From positions 6,355,082-6,419,081 of the forward strand of contig NZ_HF570108.1 in the NCBI RefSeq assembly GCF_000297395.2: a stretch of 64,000 bases of DNA, in the 5' to 3' direction. This document shows positions 51,180 to 61,486 of the stretch, piece after piece. The DNA is from Micromonospora lupini str. Lupac 08. Lineage in GTDB: Bacteria; Actinomycetota; Actinomycetes; Mycobacteriales; Micromonosporaceae. Numbering within the stretch: position 1 is the stretch's first letter; each line of letters begins with the position of its first letter. The position numbers and the translations under genes were made by a program. Below the pieces are notes generated by a model. That model ran no database searches. It was not told where the DNA came from and saw only the letters and a program-made list of their open reading frames with translations.

Positions 51180-53215
51180 ATGACCGAGGAAGCTGCCCCG
51201 CCGCCCCGCCCCGGGTCGGCACAGCCGGGCGGTTCAGCACCGCCCGCACCAGCCCAGACGCCCGCCGGCTGGACCGAGCCCACCACGTTCGGCCCGACCG
51301 CCGGCACCGACCCGACCGCCGGACCGACACCGGGCGCCGCGTACGAGCCGCCGAGCGCGAGCTACGCGCCCGGCGCCGGCCACGCGGCCGGCACGGACCA
51401 CGGGCCAGGCGGGGGTCCGACCGCCACGGACCGCGGCCCCGGCGCCGGCTTCGCGCCCGGAGCGGGCTACGGACCCGGTGCGGATACGACCGGTGCGGGC
51501 TACAGGCCCGGCGGGGGCTACGAGCCCAGCGGGGGCTACGGGCCCGGAGCGGGCTACGGGCCCGGCGCGGGCTACGGGCCCGGCGGGGGCGCGGGTACGC
51601 CTCCGGGGACCGGTGGGGGTGGGCCGGGGCCGTCCGTGGGGCCGCTGGGCGGCACCGGCTTCACCTCGCGGTACGGGCTGGTCCGGCCGCGCGACGGCCG
51701 CTACCTGGCCGGGGTCTGCGCGGCGATCGGACGAGCCACCAACACCGACCCGGTGCTCTGGCGGGTGCTGCTCGCGGTGCTCGGGTTCTTCGGTGGCATC
51801 GGCATCCTGGTGTACGTCGCCGCCTGGCTGATCATCCCGAACGAGGGCGACACGGCATCCCCGGTGGAGTCGATGCTGGGGCGCGGCCGTTCCAGCATGT
51901 CCCCGGTGACCGTGATCGTGCTGGGCATCCTGGTGGCGGCCAGCTTCGGCTACATCGTCACCGACGCCTTCCGCGCGGTGCTGCTCGGCGCGGCCATCCT
52001 GATCGGCGGCGCGTTGCTGCTCAACCGGGACAGCCGTGGTCCACAGCCCGGCGTCCCGGGTGGGCCGGTGCCGCCCACCCCGACCGGTACGCCACCCGGG
52101 CCCGTCCCGCCGGTCGCCTGGCCCGCGCCGACGCACGGCGCGGTGCCGCCCACCGGTCCGCTGGCGACCGCGCCGTTGGCAGGTGGCGCTCCGGCGTACG
52201 CCGCGGCGCCGGCTGAGCCGCCGAGCGCGCCCACGCCCATGTACGGCGCCCAGCCAGCCACCGCCACGCAGCCGATCGTCAGCGCACAGTCGGTGTCCGG
52301 GGCGACGCTGCCGTCCGGGGCGGGGCCGGTGTCCGGGCAGCCGGCCGGTGCCACGACGGGGCCGCAGGAGGCCACCTGGCCGGCGCCCGAGCAGGGCTGG
52401 ACGGGCAGCGGCACGGCCACCGAGGGCACGTCCAGCGCCGGCTGGCCGTCGGCGCCGGTGACCGCCGTGCCCGCCGGTCCGTCCGGTTACCCGGTCGCGG
52501 CGACGCCGGGCGGTTACCGCCAGCCGTTCGCGCCACACGGCCCGTACGCCGCGCCGGCCCCGGCCCCGGCCCCGCCGCCGAAACCACCGAAGCCGCCGAA
52601 GCGGCCCCGGGAGCGTTCACCGCTCGGCGCGGTGACCTTCTCGCTGATCTTCCTGGCCCTCGGCGTGGTCGCCCTGCTCGATCTGCTGGACGTCTTCGCC
52701 GTCAGCGCCTCGGCGTACTTCGCGGCCGCGTTGGCCACGATCGGGCTGGGGCTGCTGGTCGGCACCTGGTTCGGGCGGGCCCGCTGGCTGATCGCGCTCG
52801 GCCTGGTGACCGCCGCGGCTCTGGGGACCGCGACGGTCGCCGAGTCCTACGACCGCATCCGCGGCGTGGACGGCGCGGTCACCTGGGCGCCCACCGACTA
52901 CCGCGACCTCGCCGACCGGTACGAGAACAGCTTCGGTGACGCAGTGCTCGACCTACGGGGCATCGACTTCACGAAGCAGGACAGCCAGGTGACCGTCGCG
53001 ATCAACTTCGGTCAGGCGACAGTTGTCGTACCGCCCAACGTGGACGTCACCACCGTGGCCGACGTGAACGCCGGCGACGCCACCGTCTTCGGCACCCGTT
53101 CCGGCGGGTTCGACGGCCGACCGCGGGAGTCCACCGACCTGGGCGCGGACGGCCCCGGCGGCGGGAAGCTGCGCCTGTACATCCACGTCAATGCCGGCAA
53201 CCTGGAGGTGACCCG

Positions 53216-53219
<4 letters not shown>
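51180..53219 (+). CDS. PspC-domain membrane protein with LiaF-like C-terminal domain
   Basis: A 679-aa protein. N-terminal 155 residues are Gly/Pro/Ala-rich with repeated GYGPGAG; residues 160-280 hold a PspC domain (RYGLVRPRDGRYLAGVCAAI, ATNTDPVLWRVL) and further helices. A long Pro/Ala/Thr linker follows, then about three more helices (SPLGAVTFSLIFLALGVVAL) and a C-terminal beta-rich domain with DLRGIDFTKQDSQVTVAINF and VVVPPNVDVTTVADVNAGDA, similar to the LiaF/toast-rack repeat. Divergent from the PspC kinase and thus its probable partner or target. It overlaps the next gene by GTGA. Confidence 0.88.
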
Positions 53220-53959
<740 letters not shown>

Positions 53960-53981
53960 CCGGTCGCCCGCCCGCGGCGGC

Positions 53982-54006
53982 CCGCACCGCCGCCACGGCG
54001 GTGCGG
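53982..54006 (+). terminator. Terminator of the PspC operon
   Basis: Perfect 11-bp stem CCGCACCGCCG (53982-53992) with 53996-54006 and a 3-nt loop CCA, 22 nt after the stop at 53959. Confidence 0.75.
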
Positions 54007-54124
54007 CCGGCGCGGGCAGGCGCATATGCTGGCCGGTGGAGATCTCGCCTCCGCCGGCCGGCCCGTCCCGCCGTGGCGGCCCCGCCGCGATTCCCGTCTC
54101 TACCCCGTCAGGAGCCCGCCCGAC

Positions 54125-55378
54125 ATGACGCAGTCCCCCGCCGTGCGTACCACCGGCCGGTCCGGTCCGGTCCGCATCGGCGAGCGAGCCGCCCGTACCC
54201 TCGTCACCGAGCTGGCCCGGATGAACGACCCGAAGGCCGCCCTGCTGGTCGGCGCGAGCCCGGAGTCCGCGGTGCTGGCCGCGGCGATCGAGGCGCTGCT
54301 CCCCGGTGACCAGCTCACCGTCGTGCCCGGCGACTCGTCAAGCGCCGCCGTGCTCCGCGAGCACGTCACCGCCCAGGGCCGGTGGGTCGCCGACCGGGTA
54401 CGCGTGGTCGACTCGCTCGCCGACGCCGAGGCCGCCGCCGTGGTGATCGCCGGCGAGGCGTTCACCGGCACCGCCGAGGAGACCCGGAGCGGCATCGACG
54501 GGTTGTCCAAGTACCTGACCGACGGCGGGGTGCTGAGCGTGGCGACCACCGCGACGCCCGGCCGGACGACAGGCGCGGCCACCGAGCTGGCCCGGCAGGA
54601 CGCCCTCTACGGCGTCGGCGGGGACCTGGTGCTGCGCAACACGCCGCCGCTGCGCGTCTACCGGCTGCGGTTCACCCCGGCCAGCCCGGCCGCTGCCGAC
54701 CGACTGGCTCCGGCGTACCGGCCGTCGAGCGTGCCGCTGACCCGGGGAATGCACATCGACTCCAACGGGGTGGCCGCGGCCGGCATCACGCTGGGTCTGG
54801 CGGCGCTCGCCCGGGTGGCGCGTCCGTCGTCGAAGCTGTGGCTGCTGCCGGCGTTGGCCGCCGCGCCTGTCGCCGCGTTCTTCCGGGATCCCCAGCGGGA
54901 CGTGCCGGAGGACCCGAACGCCGTGGTGGCCAGCGCGGACGGGAAGGTCCTGTCGGTGCAGCGCCTGCACGACGAGCGTTTCGGCGACGGCGAGTGGCTG
55001 CGCGTCGCGGTCTTCCTCTCCGTGCTGGACGTGCACGTCAACCGGGCTCCGGTCGCCGGCAAGGTGGTGGACTACTTCGTCGCCGACGGCGGCTTCGTCA
55101 ACGCGATGAAGCCGGACGCCGAGCACAACGTCGCCGCGTACACCGTCCTGGACACCAGCCGTGGCACTGTGGTGGTCGCCCAGCGGACCGGCCTGATCGC
55201 CCGCCGCATCGTGCAGCGCGCGCCGATCGGTGCACTGCTGGCCAAGGGGGAGCGCTTCGGGCTCATCCGGTTCGGCTCGCGGACCGACGTCTACCTGCCG
55301 GCCGAGGCCGCCGACCCGCTGGTGGGGCCGGGCGACAAGGTGATCGGCGGCTCCACGGTCATCGCCCGCTGGCGCTGA
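54125..55378 (+). CDS. psd: Phosphatidylserine decarboxylase with N-terminal Rossmann-like domain
   Basis: Makes phosphatidylethanolamine from phosphatidylserine supplied by PssA next door. 417 aa, start ATG 54125 after GGAG (54111-54114). Residues about 215-417 are the decarboxylase: FFRDPQRDVPEDPNAVV, VFLSVLDVHVNRAP, EHNVAAY region, and the self-cleavage site in GLIRFGSRTDVYLP, where the Ser of GS becomes the pyruvoyl group. Residues 15-205 are an additional domain that looks like a class I methyltransferase fold with a weak nucleotide motif (ALLVGASPESAVL); its role is unknown. Common Psd proteins of the short type lack it. Convergent with pssA across a strong hairpin. Confidence 0.9.
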   Translation: MTQSPAVRTTGRSGPVRIGERAARTLVTELARMNDPKAALLVGASPESAVLAAAIEALLPGDQLTVVPGDSSSAAVLREHVTAQGRWVADRVRVVDSLADAEAAAVVIAGEAFTGTAEETRSGIDGLSKYLTDGGVLSVATTATPGRTTGAATELARQDALYGVGGDLVLRNTPPLRVYRLRFTPASPAAADRLAPAYRPSSVPLTRGMHIDSNGVAAAGITLGLAALARVARPSSKLWLLPALAAAPVAAFFRDPQRDVPEDPNAVVASADGKVLSVQRLHDERFGDGEWLRVAVFLSVLDVHVNRAPVAGKVVDYFVADGGFVNAMKPDAEHNVAAYTVLDTSRGTVVVAQRTGLIARRIVQRAPIGALLAKGERFGLIRFGSRTDVYLPAEAADPLVGPGDKVIGGSTVIARWR

Positions 55379-55391
55379 CACCGGAACGCGA

Positions 55392-55424
55392 AAACGGGGC
55401 GCCGCTGTCCGCGGCGCCCCGTTT
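55392..55424. terminator. Bidirectional terminator, psd / pssA
   Basis: Perfect 14-bp stem AAACGGGGCGCCGC (55392-55405) with 55411-55424; 5-nt loop; the arms end in A and T runs, giving a short U tract in plus-strand RNA. It lies between the stops of convergent psd and pssA. Confidence 0.85.
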
Positions 55425-55435
55425 CGTGTGTCGGA

Positions 55436-56449
55436 TCAGGCGGTACGACGCTGGCGCAGCCAGAGCACCGGCCCGCTGACCAGGTAGCCCACCACGATCA
55501 GGGCGAACGTGAGCCGGATGTCGACGAGCGCGCCGATCACCGGGGCCAACCAGAGCCACGGCGGCAGCTTCACCAGGCGGGCGAGCTTGGCGTACGGGAA
55601 GCTGGACACCATCGCGAAGGCGAGCAGCGCCACCCCGGCGACAAGCACCAGGCCGGGCACCGGCAGGCCGATCGCCACGGTCACGGCGAGCACTGCCGCG
55701 GCCATGGTGGTGGGGACTCCGCAGAAGAAGCGGCCGTCCTTCGGCGAGACGTTGAAGCGGGCCAGCCGGATCGCCGCACACGCCGCGACCAGGAAGCAGG
55801 CCACCGCTGCCGCAGCCGTCGACACCGAGCCGGCGAGCGAGGCGTAGACCACCACGGGCGCGGCGAGGCCGAACGAGCACATGTCGGCAAGCGAGTCCAT
55901 CTGAGCGCCGAACGGGCTGGCCACGCCGAGCCGGCGAGCCAACGCACCGTCGAGGCCGTCGAAGGCGACGCAGGCGATCAGGCAGAGGGCGGCGATGCGC
56001 ACCTCACCCTGCATGGCGAGGAAGATGGCAAGCATGCCGAGCATGAGGCTGGCCAGGGTGCAGGCGTTGACCACGCCGAACTTCATCCGGCGGGCCATCG
56101 TGCGCTCGCCGGGGAGCAGGGGGATCGACCCGGCGGTGGCCTCGTCGGCGTACGCCATCGGCGGAAGCGCCGGGCTGACCGGCATGACCGCCTCGATCTC
56201 GGCCCGAGCGACGCCGAGCGACGGACGGCTGAGCCGGTCCAGGCCGTAACGGCGGCGCTGGCGGTCGGCGTACCGGTGCTCGGGCAGTGTCAGGTCGGTG
56301 GTCCGCAGGTCGCCGTCACGGCGACCCACCCGGACCAGTAGCACCTGGCGGGCGAACGTGCTGCTGCGGCGCAACGGGCCCGCCCAGCGACGCCCTGCGG
56401 GGCGCGGACTGTCAGTCGTACGACGCCGGCGCCATGGGGCTCTCGGCAC
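55436..56449 (-). CDS. pssA: CDP-diacylglycerol--serine O-phosphatidyltransferase
   Basis: Makes phosphatidylserine for the Psd next door. GTG 56449 is chosen because GGAGG lies 4 nt upstream on the minus strand; the frame itself runs on to 56608. 337 aa: a basic N-terminal extension of about 120 residues (LRTTDLTLPEHRYADRQRRR), then the CDP-alcohol phosphotransferase motif DGLDGALARRLG...GAQMDSLADM with all Asp present, and about seven membrane helices. PgsA-type enzymes share the motif, but pairing with psd supports PssA. Confidence 0.9.
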   Translation of the reverse strand: MPRAPWRRRRTTDSPRPAGRRWAGPLRRSSTFARQVLLVRVGRRDGDLRTTDLTLPEHRYADRQRRRYGLDRLSRPSLGVARAEIEAVMPVSPALPPMAYADEATAGSIPLLPGERTMARRMKFGVVNACTLASLMLGMLAIFLAMQGEVRIAALCLIACVAFDGLDGALARRLGVASPFGAQMDSLADMCSFGLAAPVVVYASLAGSVSTAAAAVACFLVAACAAIRLARFNVSPKDGRFFCGVPTTMAAAVLAVTVAIGLPVPGLVLVAGVALLAFAMVSSFPYAKLARLVKLPPWLWLAPVIGALVDIRLTFALIVVGYLVSGPVLWLRQRRTA

Positions 56450-56720
56450 GTTTCCTCCATCACCGGATCGGCTTGCCGCCGTTTGCGGGCGGTTGTCCGG
56501 CTGTCTCGTGCCGGACCCTGCGTGGCCCGGCAGCCGTTTTGCGGAGTACACCATCGCATAGGGGAACGTGGCTTGGCGATAGCTGCCGGCGGTACTTATC
56601 TGGTGCAAACCGCGCGAACCGCCTTGTTATTCCCATCCCGGGCTTGATCGCCCGTTTCCTCCATCATTCCCGTCTCCGACTGTACCGGAGGGTCACCATG
56701 TCGGCTCGTCGAGCCGGGTG

Positions 56721-57719
56721 CTATCGACCCAGCTGTCCGATTGCCGAGGCAGCGATGCCCGTCAGCGGCAGGTCAGCGGTGTCGGCGACGGTGAACCAGC
56801 CCGCCCGGGCGGTCGAGCCACCGGCGACCTCGGTCACCACCGCGTCGGTGGGTACGTCCACCAGCACCCGATAGATCACCCGTACGCCGTGCCAGTCCAG
56901 CGGACGACCCTCCGGGCCGAGCGCGGCCGGGTTGTGCAGGTTGTCCACGCCGAGCAGTTCCACGACCCGGCCCACCTGGCCACCCTCCTCGACCAGCTCG
57001 CGGAGCAGCCCGGTGGTCGGCTGCTCACCGTGATCGGTGCCACCGCCGGGCAGGTGCCACTTGCCGGCCCCGGGGTAGCCGTCCGCGATCTGGGTGAGCA
57101 GGATCCGCCCGGCCGGGTCGGTGACCAGCCCGTACGCCCCGAAGCGCAACCGGCGATCCGGATGCGCCGGCGGGAGCGGCTCGGCGGACGGCTGCGCGTC
57201 GGCCGGGAGCGGGGTGACCGGCAGTCCGAGCAGTTCGGCGCTGTACGGGGTCAGCGGCAGCCCGGCCGCCTCCTCGGGGTCGACCCAGCGGGCCTCCACG
57301 ACGGCGCCCGCGGCCCCATCCAGCGCACCGCCCGCGCGGCCCAACGCACCGCCCGCGCCGCCCAGCACGCCGCCTGCGGTCCCGCCCAGCACGCCGCTCG
57401 CGGTCCCGCCCAGCACGCCGCCTACGGTTCCGCCCCGCGCGTCGTCCGGGACGGTCAGCTCGAACAGCAACCGGTCGGTGTGCAACGACACGTCGTCCGC
57501 GCGGGTGGTCACGTCGGCGACGACGGCGCGCAGCCGGCCCACCGCCACGGTCAGCCCGGTCTGCCCGGCGACCGCGCGGACGACGGCGTGCTCCGGATGC
57601 TCGGCGTGCTCGACCACACCCCCGGGCAGGGACCAGACCTCAGAACCCGGATCGCGAACCACCAAGACTGACCCAGAAGCCCACAAAGCACCGTAAACCG
57701 CAACCCGCCGCACCAGCAC
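56721..57719 (-). CDS. Tandem Nudix hydrolase, paralogue 1 (first Nudix box degenerate)
   Basis: 332 aa from GTG 57719 (MLVRRVAVYGALWASG); the frame extends upstream into the hairpin repeat at 57752-57808, which is probably non-coding. N-terminal Nudix domain: box GGVVEHAEHPEHAVVRAVAG has lost the REUxEE glutamates. C-terminal Nudix domain: GGGTDHGEQPTTGLLRELVE followed by EGG is intact and should hydrolyse a nucleoside diphosphate linked to some group. Between the domains is a Gly-rich insert (VLGGTASG repeats) from a 24-bp tandem repeat. Paralogous to 57882-58832, with the same strand and arrangement. Confidence 0.82.
   Translation of the reverse strand: MLVRRVAVYGALWASGSVLVVRDPGSEVWSLPGGVVEHAEHPEHAVVRAVAGQTGLTVAVGRLRAVVADVTTRADDVSLHTDRLLFELTVPDDARGGTVGGVLGGTASGVLGGTAGGVLGGAGGALGRAGGALDGAAGAVVEARWVDPEEAAGLPLTPYSAELLGLPVTPLPADAQPSAEPLPPAHPDRRLRFGAYGLVTDPAGRILLTQIADGYPGAGKWHLPGGGTDHGEQPTTGLLRELVEEGGQVGRVVELLGVDNLHNPAALGPEGRPLDWHGVRVIYRVLVDVPTDAVVTEVAGGSTARAGWFTVADTADLPLTGIAASAIGQLGR
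57360..57431 (-). repeat. 24-bp in-frame tandem repeat inside the Nudix gene
   Basis: Three units beginning GCCCAGCACGCCGC at 57360, 57384 and 57408, with diverged units upstream from about 57315. On the minus strand they code GlyGly-containing 8-residue repeats (GGVLGGTA type) that form a flexible linker absent from the paralogue. Confidence 0.85.
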
Positions 57720-57751
57720 CGTCCCCGCCCCCCGTGCACCACTCAAGCCAG

Positions 57752-57808
57752 TGATCATGAAGCTATCGCCGTCCATGCCGGCGCGTCCCGACAATAACTT
57801 CATGATCG
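57752..57808 (-). repeat. TGATCATG hairpin element, copy 3
   Basis: Left arm TGATCATGAAGCTATCGCCG (57752-57771) pairs with 57789-57808; loop 17 nt (57772-57788). Three inner positions are C-A on the plus strand but G-U in minus-strand RNA, the sense of both flanking Nudix genes. It lies between the two Nudix genes, 73 nt after the stop of the upstream one. Confidence 0.85.
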
Positions 57809-57835
57809 AGCCCAGCGGGGTGGTGCGGGCCGGCC

Positions 57836-57881
57836 GGGGGGCCGGGGGTGGGTGGGTGGGGTGGGGTGGGGGCCGGGGGGG
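57836..57881 (+). other. G-run cluster with G-quadruplex potential
   Basis: Within 46 bp there are eight separate runs of at least three G (three to seven G each) spaced by one to two bases on the plus strand, directly beside the stop of the second Nudix gene (57882). The minus-strand RNA would be C-rich; the DNA plus strand could form a quadruplex. Confidence 0.8.
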
Positions 57882-58832
57882 TCAGGTTAGTTGGGCTGCT
57901 TGGACTGCTTCTGCCGTCACCTCGGTCAGGCGGTCCGTTCCGAGGGCGCCCAGTTCCTCGCGGGCGAACCAGCGGGCCTCGCAGGTGGAACCGCCCACAT
58001 CGGTGATCGTCGGCGCGTTCGGCTCGTCGACCACGACCCGGTAGAAGGCGCGTACGCCGTGCCAGTCGATCGGGTAGCCCTCCGGGCCGAGCGAGGCGGC
58101 GTCACGGTGGCTCGCCACACCCAGCAGCTCGACGAGGCGGCCGGCCTGGCCGGTCTCCTCGACCAGCTCCCGGATGAGCGCCGCGCCGGGCTGCTCGCCG
58201 TAGTCGGTGCCGCCGCCGGGCAGGTGCCAGCAGCCGGCGCCCGGGTAGCCGTCGGAGATGCGGGTGAGCAGCACCCGGCCGGCCGGGTCCGTGCACACGG
58301 CGTACGCGGCGAAGCGCTGCGCCCGGTGCAGCCCGTCGGGACCGGGCACCGCGTAGAACGAGGGGAACTCGGGCACCTCGTCGGGCACCACGTCGGCCGA
58401 GGAGGCGGGCAGGCCGAGGGCGCGGGCCGTGAACGAGCGCAGTGGCAACTCGCGGGCCTCGTCAAGCGTGTACCACCGGGCGAGGTCGGTGGGGCGTTCG
58501 CCGACCCGGTCGGCGAGGGTGCCGCCACGCACCGCCACCCGGTAGATCAGCCGGTCGGTGTGGATGGTGATGCCGCGCTCGGGCAGGGACCGCATGTCGG
58601 CGAGCACGTCGGCCAGGCCGGAGACGGCGACCGAGAGGCCGGTCTCGGCGGCGGTCTCGCGGACGACCGTGTGGTTCGGGTCCTCGCCGTGGTCGACCGC
58701 CCCGCCGGGCAGCGACCAGGTGCCGGGGGTGCCGGAGCGCTCCGATGCGCGGACCAGCAACACTCGGCCGTCTGAATCAGCACAAACTGCGTATGCCGCG
58801 ATCCTGCGAAGCGGCTCCAGCAAGGTGGTCAC
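57882..58832 (-). CDS. Tandem Nudix hydrolase, paralogue 2
   Basis: 316 aa with GTG start 58832 (MTTLLEPLRRIAAYAVCADS). First Nudix box GGAVDHGEDPNHTVVRETAA then ETG has Ala in place of one catalytic Glu; the second box GGGTDYGEQPGAALIRELVE then ETG is complete. Each domain carries the same HTDRL or DWHGVRAFYRV segment. Sequence layout matches the neighbour at 56721 without its Gly-rich insert, indicating tandem duplication; both are on the minus strand. Substrate is unknown. Confidence 0.87.
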   Translation of the reverse strand: MTTLLEPLRRIAAYAVCADSDGRVLLVRASERSGTPGTWSLPGGAVDHGEDPNHTVVRETAAETGLSVAVSGLADVLADMRSLPERGITIHTDRLIYRVAVRGGTLADRVGERPTDLARWYTLDEARELPLRSFTARALGLPASSADVVPDEVPEFPSFYAVPGPDGLHRAQRFAAYAVCTDPAGRVLLTRISDGYPGAGCWHLPGGGTDYGEQPGAALIRELVEETGQAGRLVELLGVASHRDAASLGPEGYPIDWHGVRAFYRVVVDEPNAPTITDVGGSTCEARWFAREELGALGTDRLTEVTAEAVQAAQLT

Positions 58833-58976
58833 GGGACCAAATTCTCCCCGGGCCGGGTTACCGGAACGGAAAAGAGTCGGATTCCTGACTCTTTGCTACC
58901 CGCTCAGGGATCGGTCAGGGTAAGGATCCGGGCGGTCACCGAGGGCGGGCCGGGCGCCGGCGCGGACCGTGGAGAC

Positions 58977-59333
58977 ATGACATCCACCGCCGCTCCCCAC
59001 GCCCCGTACAAGCAGCTCCGGCGACCCACCACCGACCGCATGGTGGCGGGGGTCGCCAGCGGCCTCGGCCGCTACTTCAACGTCGACCCCACACTGGTCC
59101 GGGTGGCCTTCGCGGTCACCGGCCTGCTCACCGGCGGGCTCGCGCTGTTCGCGTACCCCATCATGTGGTTCCTGATGCCCGAGGAGCCCACCGGCGCGCC
59201 CGCCTGGCCGCACGCGGCGGGCGTCGCGCCGCAGCCCACCGCCGGGCCCGCGCCCGGCGGACCACAGCAGGGGTACGCGCCGACGCCGCCCTACCCGCCG
59301 ACGACCCCGCCCCACACGCCGCCGGCGGCGTGA
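58977..59333 (+). CDS. Small PspC-domain membrane protein
   Basis: 118 aa from ATG 58977. A short N-terminus then a complete PspC domain (KQLRRPTTDRMVAGVASGLG, RYFNVDPTLVRVAFAVTGLL, two helices, FLMPEEP) and a Pro/Gly-rich tail. The only ribosome-site candidate (GGAG 58971) is too close to ATG, so leaderless translation is possible. Third PspC protein of the window, convergent with guaA with 7 nt between stops. Likely binds or senses the membrane under stress (family knowledge). Confidence 0.85.
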   Translation: MTSTAAPHAPYKQLRRPTTDRMVAGVASGLGRYFNVDPTLVRVAFAVTGLLTGGLALFAYPIMWFLMPEEPTGAPAWPHAAGVAPQPTAGPAPGGPQQGYAPTPPYPPTTPPHTPPAA

Positions 59334-59340
59334 GCCGCGG

Positions 59341-60897
<1,557 letters not shown>

Positions 60898-61030
60898 GTG
60901 CACAAAGCCTACCGACAGTCACTGCTGCGCCGGGCACGGGCCGCCCCTCCGGCGTGCCGCCGCGGCGCCTCCGAGGGCGGCGGCCGCCTAACATCGACGC
61001 GGTGCGATGACGACCGGACGGAGGACGGGT

Positions 61031-61486
61031 GTGACCGAGGTGACCGTACGCCCCTTCCGGGACACCGACGCCGAGCCGCTGGCCGAGCTCGTCGCCCGGT
61101 GCCTACGGGAGGTCAACGGCCGTGACTACCCGGCCGACCTGATCGAGCGGATGTGCGCGCACTTCGACGCCGCCCGCTTCCGCGAACTCGCCACCGTCCG
61201 GGAGGTGTTCGTCGCGGAGCAGGAAGGGCGCGCGGTCGGCACCGTGTCGCGGGACGGCAACAAGGTCTACACGATGTTCGTCGATCCGGACTGCGCCGGC
61301 CGTGGTGTCGGCCGCCGGCTCATGCGCCACATCGAGGGGTTGGCCGGCGCCGACGGCCACGACCACATGGAGACCGGCGCCAGCATCACGGGGCACGGCT
61401 TCTACCAGCGGATCGGTTACACCGACGTACGGGTCAGCGACACCGTGTTCGGCATCAACTACATCCTGCGCAAGCCACTGCCCTAG
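61031..61486 (+). CDS. GNAT family N-acetyltransferase
   Basis: 151 aa with GTG 61031, 6 nt after GGAGG (61020-61024); ATG 61007 is less likely. Single GNAT domain: VTVRPFRDTDAEPLAELV, strand 4 GNKVYTMFVDPDC and the acetyl-CoA loop AGRGVGRRLMRHIEG (Q/RxxGxG/A), C-terminal GHGFYQRIGYTDV. The acceptor is unknown. Its TAG stop and that of the convergent oxidoreductase gene are both read from the palindrome CTAG, so the genes overlap by 4 nt. Confidence 0.88.
   Translation: MTEVTVRPFRDTDAEPLAELVARCLREVNGRDYPADLIERMCAHFDAARFRELATVREVFVAEQEGRAVGTVSRDGNKVYTMFVDPDCAGRGVGRRLMRHIEGLAGADGHDHMETGASITGHGFYQRIGYTDVRVSDTVFGINYILRKPLP

Noticed and set aside
56287..56874. Plus-strand frame with GGAGGG before ATG 56698
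   Set aside because: Good ribosome site by eye, but the frame runs antisense into the Nudix gene and shows no domain or codon pattern of a gene.
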